Source of the DNA: Polyangiaceae bacterium
GTDB taxonomy: Bacteria > Myxococcota_A > Polyangia > Polyangiales > Polyangiaceae
DNA: 64,000 nucleotides
Direction of reading: 5' to 3'
NCBI GenBank assembly: GCA_016715885.1
Contig: JADJXL010000002.1
Coordinates: 310,001-374,000, forward strand
Shown: one piece after another, positions 59,487 to 64,000 of the stretch
Layout of the letters: each line of letters begins with the position of its first letter
How positions within the stretch are numbered: the stretch's first letter is position 1
Notes under the pieces: model-generated
The model's input: only the letters and a program-made list of their open reading frames with translations
What the model was told of the DNA's origin: nothing
Database searches by the model: none
Position numbers and translations under genes: made by a program

Positions 59487-60530
59487 TCATGCCCACGCGC
59501 CTCGTGCGTTCGGATCGGGGCGGACGTCTGCAAGCACGGCGCGAGCTCGCTTCGAGTCCTCGATGATTTGTGCTCGGAGCATATCGATTCCGGTGAAACG
59601 TTTTTCCGGACGAAGGTGTTGCACGAGATGCACGCGCAGTCGTCGTCCGTAGAGATTTCCTTCGAAGTCGAACAGATGCACTTCGAGCCGTGGCTGCGTC
59701 GCAGACGAATCCACCGTTGGACGAAGCCCAAGGTTCGCAACGCCTCGTCCGAGCATCCGCCACGCATTCCCCCTCTCCACGTCAGTGGAGAGGGGGCCAG
59801 GGGGTGAGGCATTTTCCCCCTCTCCACTTGTGGAGAGGGGGCCAGGGGGTGAGGCCACGTCCACGACGACCGCCATCACTCCGAACGGCGGCAAGGCTTC
59901 ACGGATGTCGACGATGTTGGCGGTGGGAAAACCGATCGTGCGGCCGCGTTTGTCGCCGTGTACGACCGTGCCGGACAGCGAATGCCAGCGTCCGAGGATG
60001 CGACACGCCTCTTCCAAATGGCCCTGGGCGATCTCGTTTCGCACGCGCGACGACGACCAGGATCCCGCGTCGTCACCGACGAGCGCGTGCGAACGCGTTT
60101 CGAATCCGAGCTCGTTGCCAAGTCTCGAAAGCTCGTCGAAGTCGCCTGCGCGATTGGCTCCGAAGCGAAAATTTTTCCCCACCATCACCACGCGTGTCCC
60201 AAGTGGAACGATCACGCGTTCGGCGAATTCGCGCGGCGTTTGCGCGGCGAACGTGCGATCGAACGATACGACCACCACGCGACCTCCCGACATCGCGCGC
60301 TGGCAAAGTTGCTTCTTGCGTTCGAGTGAAGTGAGCAGTGGTGGTGCTTTGCGACCGAGCACTTCGGCTGGATGTGGATCGAACGTGAGCACGATGGGCT
60401 CGAGCCCGCGCGCACGAGCGATGTCGGCAGCTTCGGCGAGCACGGCGCGATGTCCACGATGGACTCCGTCGAAGTTGCCAATCGCGACGAGGCTGCCTGG
60501 TTTTTCTCGTGCGTCCAAGAAACGATCCAC
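59487..60530 (-). CDS. ribF: bifunctional riboflavin kinase / FMN adenylyltransferase
   Basis: A 347-residue FAD-synthesising enzyme. The FMN adenylyltransferase half starts SLVAIGNFDGVHRGHRAVL with the HxGH-like site, continues ERVIVPLGTRVVMVGKNFRFG and SSSRVRNEIAQG. The riboflavin kinase half (GTVVHGDKRGRTIGFPTANI; GVANLGLRPTVDSS; LEVHLFDFEGNLYGRRLRV) is complete. Between the beta strand GVMAVVVDV and GVANLG are 29 residues (226-254) read from two palindromic repeats, in frame, with ASPPGPLST repeated twice; a loop extension. Divergent from prs. The repeat may be tolerated because it lies in a surface loop. Confidence 0.95.
   Translation of the reverse strand: MDRFLDAREKPGSLVAIGNFDGVHRGHRAVLAEAADIARARGLEPIVLTFDPHPAEVLGRKAPPLLTSLERKKQLCQRAMSGGRVVVVSFDRTFAAQTPREFAERVIVPLGTRVVMVGKNFRFGANRAGDFDELSRLGNELGFETRSHALVGDDAGSWSSSRVRNEIAQGHLEEACRILGRWHSLSGTVVHGDKRGRTIGFPTANIVDIREALPPFGVMAVVVDVASPPGPLSTSGEGENASPPGPLSTDVERGNAWRMLGRGVANLGLRPTVDSSATQPRLEVHLFDFEGNLYGRRLRVHLVQHLRPEKRFTGIDMLRAQIIEDSKRARAVLADVRPDPNARGAWA
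59769..59855 (+). repeat. tandem pair of CCCCCTCTCC palindromes inside ribF
   Basis: Two units (59769-59810 and 59816-59855), each with stem CCCCCTCTCCAC/GTGGAGAGGGGG and a tail CCAGGGGGTGAGGC, like the pair at 15589 except that the stem ends CTCCAC/GTGGAG instead of CTCCCT/AGGGAG. They lie on the plus strand inside minus-strand ribF and are translated as ASPPGPLST repeats. Confidence 0.88.
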
Positions 60531-60605
60531 AGCGCGTACCTAATCAACACGGCCGTCGAGCGCAAAGCTCAAGGCTTCCGAACTGCACTTCGAATCGATT
60601 GATCC

Positions 60606-60634
60606 TTGACGGTCTAGGTTCTGACTGGTACTTC
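60606..60634 (+). promoter_or_regulatory. candidate prs promoter
   Basis: TTGACG (60606-60611), 17 bases, TACTTC (60629-60634). The -35 is near consensus and the -10 is poor. It lies 40 bases upstream of the prs GTG in the divergent gap with ribF. Confidence 0.3.
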
Positions 60635-60673
60635 CGCGCCGCCGTTCATACCCCGGCAAGGGAGGCTGCTCCG

Positions 60674-61618
60674 GTGTTCAAGAGGGTGAGCATCTTTTCG
60701 GGGAACGCGAGTTCCGCACTTACGCAAGAGATCTGCCAGGTGCTGGAACAGCCCTTTGGCAAGTGTCGTGTGTCCCGCTTTTCCGATGGCGAGACGTTTT
60801 GCGTGATCCAGGAAAATGTCCGCGGCGTGGATACCTACGTCGTTCAGTCGACGTGTTCGCCGGTGAATGACAGCGTCATGGAGCTGCTCATCATGGTGGA
60901 TGCGCTCCGACGTGCGTCGGCAGGATCCATCACCGCCGTGATTCCGTATTACGGGTACGCTCGGCAAGATCGCAAGGTCGCGCCGCGTACGCCGATCACG
61001 GCCAAGCTCGTCGCTGACCTGCTGCAAGCAGCCGGCGTCGACCGCGTGGTCGCGATCGACCTGCATGCAGGTCAGATCCAAGGGTTTTTCAACATTCCCT
61101 TCGATCACTTGTTCGCCATGCCCGCGCTGCTCGAGCAGCACCTACGCGAACACTACGGGCACGACGTCGTCATCGTTTCGCCTGACGCTGGTGGCGTCGA
61201 ACGTGCTCGGGCGTTTTCCAAACGCCTCGGTGGCACGCTCGCCATCATCGACAAACGTCGCGAACGCGCAAACGAAAGCGAAGTGATGAACATCATCGGT
61301 GAGGTCGAGGGGCGCAAATGCTTGCTGCTCGACGACATCATCGATACTGCCGGCACGCTCGTAAACGCGGCCAACGCGCTTGCGAAGGCCGGCGCCAAGA
61401 GCGTGGCGGCTTGCGCGACGCACCCCGTTCTGTCCGGACCGGCGGTGTCGCGCATCAAAGAATCACCGCTGACCGAGGTGATCGTTTCCAATTCCATCCC
61501 GCTGTCCGAGGAAGCCCGGGCGTCGGGGAAGTTCAAGGTCATCAGCGTGGCTCGTCTACTCGCCGAGGCGATCCGCAGAATTCACCACTCGGACTCGGTG
61601 AGCTCGCTATTCGTCTAA
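60674..61618 (+). CDS. prs: ribose-phosphate pyrophosphokinase
   Basis: A 314-residue PRPP synthetase from GTG 60674 (GGAGG upstream). It shows VSRFSDGETFCVIQENVRGVD, DALRRASAGSITAVIPYYGYARQDRK (ATP-binding flexible loop), AIDLHAGQIQGFFNIPFDHL (catalytic and PRPP region), VSPDAGGVERA and CLLLDDIIDTAGTLV (PRPP-binding loop). It makes PRPP from ribose-5-phosphate and ATP for nucleotides, His, Trp and NAD; Cys replaces Val in QSTCSPVN, a common variant. The longer frame from 60509 is rejected because it overlaps the ribF start region. It precedes rplY. Confidence 0.96.
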   Translation: MFKRVSIFSGNASSALTQEICQVLEQPFGKCRVSRFSDGETFCVIQENVRGVDTYVVQSTCSPVNDSVMELLIMVDALRRASAGSITAVIPYYGYARQDRKVAPRTPITAKLVADLLQAAGVDRVVAIDLHAGQIQGFFNIPFDHLFAMPALLEQHLREHYGHDVVIVSPDAGGVERARAFSKRLGGTLAIIDKRRERANESEVMNIIGEVEGRKCLLLDDIIDTAGTLVNAANALAKAGAKSVAACATHPVLSGPAVSRIKESPLTEVIVSNSIPLSEEARASGKFKVISVARLLAEAIRRIHHSDSVSSLFV

Positions 61619-61741
61619 CCCAATAACCTTCGCGGCTGCACACGTGAAAAGCCGCCCAAATGCAGCGCTCGCACGGAAGAGTGCCCCACTTCCTCCAAAC
61701 TCTGCTATAGCGCCGCGTCTCGGATTTCGGAGAGTCGTCCC

Positions 61742-62461
61742 ATGATGGAAATCATCAAGCTCAGCGCCACCCCTCGTCCCGACAGCGGAAAAAGCCCGTC
61801 GAACCGGCTCCGCCGCACCGGACAGATCCCCGCGGTTTGTTACGGCAAAGGCCTTGCCGCTTTCACCGTCGCCGTTGCTCCCAAAGAACTGCTCCAGGTG
61901 CTCAAGTCACCGCACGGGAAAAACTCCGTGATCGAGCTGTCCGTCAACGATTCGCAGAGCTACACCGTCATGGTGCGCGACTTCGACTATCACCCGATCT
62001 CGCGCGATCTGCTCCACGCAGATTTCTTGCAGGTCAAACTGGATCAACCGGTCGACGTCGAAGTGCCCGTGCGCTGCACCGGCAAAGCGAAGGGCACGGT
62101 TACGGGTGGCATCTTGCAGCAGATCTTCCGCAACCTGCCGATCCGCTGCTTGCCTGAAAAGATTCCCGTCATCGTCGACATCGACGTCACCGAGCTCGAT
62201 CTCGGCGACACCATCAAGGCGGGTCAGATCCAATTGCCCGAAGGCGTGAAGGTGCGTTTGCCCGAGGAGCAAACGGTCATCGTCATCGCCGTTCCCGAGA
62301 AGGCCGAAGAAGCTGCCGCGGGTGCTCCTGGCGCTCCGGCTGCCGCGGGTGCTGCTCCGGCTGCTGCGGCCAAGGGTGCTGCACCGGCTGCTGGCAAGGC
62401 TGCGGCACCTGCTGCTGCCGCCAAGGCTGCCCCGGCTGCGAAGCCTGCCGCAAAGAAGTAG
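61742..62461 (+). CDS. rplY: 50S ribosomal protein L25 / general stress protein Ctc
   Basis: A 239-residue bL25 of the long (Ctc) type. The L25 domain opens MMEIIKLSATPRPDSGKSPS, with RRTGQIPAVCYGKG (5S rRNA-binding) and YTVMVRDFDYHPISRDLLHADF. The C-terminal TL5-like domain (PVDVEVPVRCTGKAKG; VDVTELDLGDTIKAGQI) follows, then an Ala/Pro-rich tail of about 40 residues. It binds 5S rRNA. GGAGAG precedes ATG 61742. A candidate extended -10 (TGCTATAGC) lies upstream. The order prs-rplY-pth is the usual bacterial one. Confidence 0.94.
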   Translation: MMEIIKLSATPRPDSGKSPSNRLRRTGQIPAVCYGKGLAAFTVAVAPKELLQVLKSPHGKNSVIELSVNDSQSYTVMVRDFDYHPISRDLLHADFLQVKLDQPVDVEVPVRCTGKAKGTVTGGILQQIFRNLPIRCLPEKIPVIVDIDVTELDLGDTIKAGQIQLPEGVKVRLPEEQTVIVIAVPEKAEEAAAGAPGAPAAAGAAPAAAAKGAAPAAGKAAAPAAAAKAAPAAKPAAKK

Positions 62462-62518
62462 TTCGACCTCGAATGAACAGCGGGCCCGGCTCGCTGTTCG
62501 CCCACCGCTATTTCCCGC

Positions 62519-63199
62519 ATGTTTCTCGTCGTCGGCCTCGGCAATCCAGGCAAAGCCTACGCTTCGCACAGGCACAACGTCGGCTTCATGGTCGTCGAAG
62601 ACCTTGCCTCACGCGTTCGTGCCGACAGCTTCCGTGAAAAGTTTTCCGGTCTCGTCGCTCGCGCCACGCTCGGCGACGAACAAGCCATGCTGCTCGAGCC
62701 CCAGACGTACATGAACCAGTCGGGGCGCAGCGTGCAACCTGCGCTCGCGTTTCACAAGATCGCTCCGACAAACCTCATCGTCGTCCACGACGAGCTCGAC
62801 CTGCCGTTTGGCCAGGTTCGGTTGAAGGTCGGTGGCGGACATGCTGGACACAACGGCCTGCGATCGATCGTCGCTCACGTAGGTACGGGAGACTTCATTC
62901 GGCTGCGGGTTGGCATTGGTAGGCCGCCTCCAGGTTTTCAAGGCGAAGTGGCCGATTACGTCTTGTCATCGTTCGACGCGGTCGAACGTGCGAACTTGCC
63001 AGACATCTTGAAGCTTGCGGCGGAAACTGTGCTAGAAGTCGCCGCTCGCGGCGTAGCTGCCGCGATGAACGTTCGTAATGCCCGGCCAAAAACCGGGAAA
63101 AAACAAGCGAAAGATCAAGGTGAAGGGGCAGCGGCCTCCGAGCCTGTAGCGTCGCCGGGACAAACCATCTCGGTGACGGGCGAGAGCAAGAAGCCTTGA
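62519..63199 (+). CDS. pth: peptidyl-tRNA hydrolase
   Basis: A 226-residue Pth. It has the canonical start MFLVVGLGNPGKAYASHRHNVGFM with the catalytic His, then LEPQTYMNQSGRSVQPAL, NLIVVHDELDLPFGQVRLK, GGGHAGHNGLRSI and RLRVGIGRPP. The core ends near residue 190 as usual; the extra 35-residue Lys/Ala/Glu-rich tail is non-conserved. It releases peptides from peptidyl-tRNA that falls off the ribosome. 57 bases after rplY. Confidence 0.95.
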   Translation: MFLVVGLGNPGKAYASHRHNVGFMVVEDLASRVRADSFREKFSGLVARATLGDEQAMLLEPQTYMNQSGRSVQPALAFHKIAPTNLIVVHDELDLPFGQVRLKVGGGHAGHNGLRSIVAHVGTGDFIRLRVGIGRPPPGFQGEVADYVLSSFDAVERANLPDILKLAAETVLEVAARGVAAAMNVRNARPKTGKKQAKDQGEGAAASEPVASPGQTISVTGESKKP

Positions 63200-63320
63200 T
63201 GGGAACTTCGAGCTCGCGCTTCTTTCGCGAACGCAGTGCGGTCGGTCCTGAAAAACACCCGCGCTGCGTGTCCTCGCTCCGAGGCAATCGCTTTCGGGGC
63301 CATCGTCCAAGGGGATCCGT

Positions 63321-63860
63321 ATGAGCCGACTGGTTACGGCGCCGAATCGCGCCAGAGAATACGAAACGATCTACATCATGAAGCCGGACATCGATGCCGA
63401 CACAGCAGACCGTGTCGGAACGCGTTTGTCCGAGGTCATCGGTCGTGAGAACGGCCGCTTGACGAAGGTTGAAACCTGGGGTCGCCGCCGCTTGTCGTAC
63501 GACATCCGCAAGCACCGTCGCGGCGTGTACGTCTACCTGAAGTACCTCGGCACCGGACGCGTCGTGTCCGAGGTCGAGCGCAACCTGCGCCTGCTCGACG
63601 GCGTCATCAAGTACCAAACCGTTCTCGTTCGTAACGACGTCGAAGTCGCGACGATGGAGATTGCGGCCGATGACGTGAAGTTCGAGCGTGTCGAGCTGCC
63701 GCCGCTCGAAGAAGAGCGCGACGAATCGCGTGAGCGTCAGCTTGGCCTCATCGAGCCCGAGCGCCGTCAGGAGCGCACGTCCGAAGCGCCGCTGTCCGGT
63801 GAGCTCGACGATCTCGATGCGGACGCAGACATGGGTGGCGACGAGGACGAGGGAGCGTGA
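63321..63860 (+). CDS. rpsF: 30S ribosomal protein S6
   Basis: A 179-residue protein. The S6 fold occupies about residues 10-105 (YETIYIMKPDIDADTADRVGT, TKVETWGRRRLSYDIRKHRRG, RNLRLLDGVIKYQTVLVRND). The remaining 70 residues are an acidic, Glu/Arg-rich extension (EEERDESRERQLGLIEPERR...ELDDLDADADMG), longer than in most bacteria. AAGGGGA precedes ATG 63321. It assembles with S18, encoded two bases downstream. Confidence 0.94.
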   Translation: MSRLVTAPNRAREYETIYIMKPDIDADTADRVGTRLSEVIGRENGRLTKVETWGRRRLSYDIRKHRRGVYVYLKYLGTGRVVSEVERNLRLLDGVIKYQTVLVRNDVEVATMEIAADDVKFERVELPPLEEERDESRERQLGLIEPERRQERTSEAPLSGELDDLDADADMGGDEDEGA

Positions 63861-63862
63861 CG

Positions 63863-64000
63863 ATGACTTCGCGAATGGACTCCGGCAGCAACCGCAACAT
63901 CGAAATGGATGATCGCGATTTCGCGCGAACTCCTGATCTCAACGCCGACGCCCCTGGTCGTCGTCGCACGGGCCGCAAGCGGGTTTGTCGTTACTGCGCC
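63863..64000 (+). CDS. rpsR: 30S ribosomal protein S18 (5' part)
   Basis: The frame from ATG 63863 starts two bases after the rpsF stop. It reads a non-conserved N-terminus (MTSRMDSGSNRNIEMDDRDF) and then RRRTGRKRVCRYCA, the hallmark basic and CRYC/CRFC start of bS18, and runs off the right edge. The order rpsF-rpsR is the normal bacterial pairing. Confidence 0.9.
   Translation, partial: MTSRMDSGSNRNIEMDDRDFARTPDLNADAPGRRRTGRKRVCRYCA

Noticed and set aside
59769..59855. CRISPR-like mini-array
   Set aside because: Only two palindromic units, almost no spacer between them, and no cas genes. The same units occur at 15589 and are a dispersed repeat family.
60509..60673. N-terminal extension of prs
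   Set aside because: It overlaps the ribF start and is not part of the conserved enzyme; GTG 60674 has GGAGG and gives normal length.

Overview
The window reads as core chromosome plus accessory islands of a high-G+C myxobacterium (Myxococcota, most like Polyangiaceae). This rests on Hanks-type kinases with PEGA or TPR tails, many lipoproteins with Cys-rich 'CPEGYxC' modules, a Ser-run lipoprotein typical of that group, and a deltaproteobacterial-type conserved gene at 34935. I made this call from gene content and style; no 16S or marker comparison was possible.

Layout. 1-11909 is almost entirely minus strand. It holds a translationally coupled envelope set (DUF4185 lipoprotein, parvulin, HupE/UreJ, DUF3604), two coupled membrane proteins, two coupled lipoproteins (one with WxxGxW repeats), and a thiolase / MBL hydrolase / Cys-rich lipoprotein unit. 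12031-14471 has small unknown genes, a CxxCH lipoprotein and an ECF-type sigma factor. 14820-20362 is the most interesting unit: an NrtR-type Nudix regulator under a dyad operator, then a PP2C phosphatase, an atypical protein kinase with Zn ribbon and propeller-like tail, a long-form nicotinamidase, and a vWA protein. It looks like an NAD-linked relative of the TerY-P (vWA/phosphatase/kinase) triads. 20440-29604 carries a Ser-rich lipoprotein, an ABC-2 exporter, a kinase-TolB-TPR protein, a FIST sensor protein, a D-Ala-D-Ala ligase-like gene and a frameshifted DUF4912 gene.

29669-43299 carries envelope and signalling genes: secreted and lipoproteins, DsbD, a TPR protein, two tandem pairs of paralogous lipoproteins or membrane proteins, a DUF2254 membrane protein, a PEGA kinase and a PEGA-like secreted protein. 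asnS follows, then a small turnover region (Uma2, a decayed PEP-utilising enzyme, an AAA ATPase, a structured repeat). 48655-64000 is mostly housekeeping: two HIT proteins, an AI-2E transporter, the ribF-aroA-cmk-(three inserted genes)-rpsA minus-strand operon ending in a clear intrinsic terminator, and the plus-strand series prs-rplY-pth-rpsF-rpsR.

Two repeat families stand out. One is a roughly 130-bp element with two hairpins whose stems differ between copies but still pair (14631 and 48515, collapsed copy at 23031). The other is a CCCCCTCTCC/GGAGAGGGGG palindrome found as tandem pairs at 15589 and 59769, the latter read in frame through ribF. The octamer GTTTGTCC/GGACAAAC also looks strongly over-represented, mainly after 29 kb. 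No tRNA, rRNA, CRISPR array or insertion sequence was recognised.
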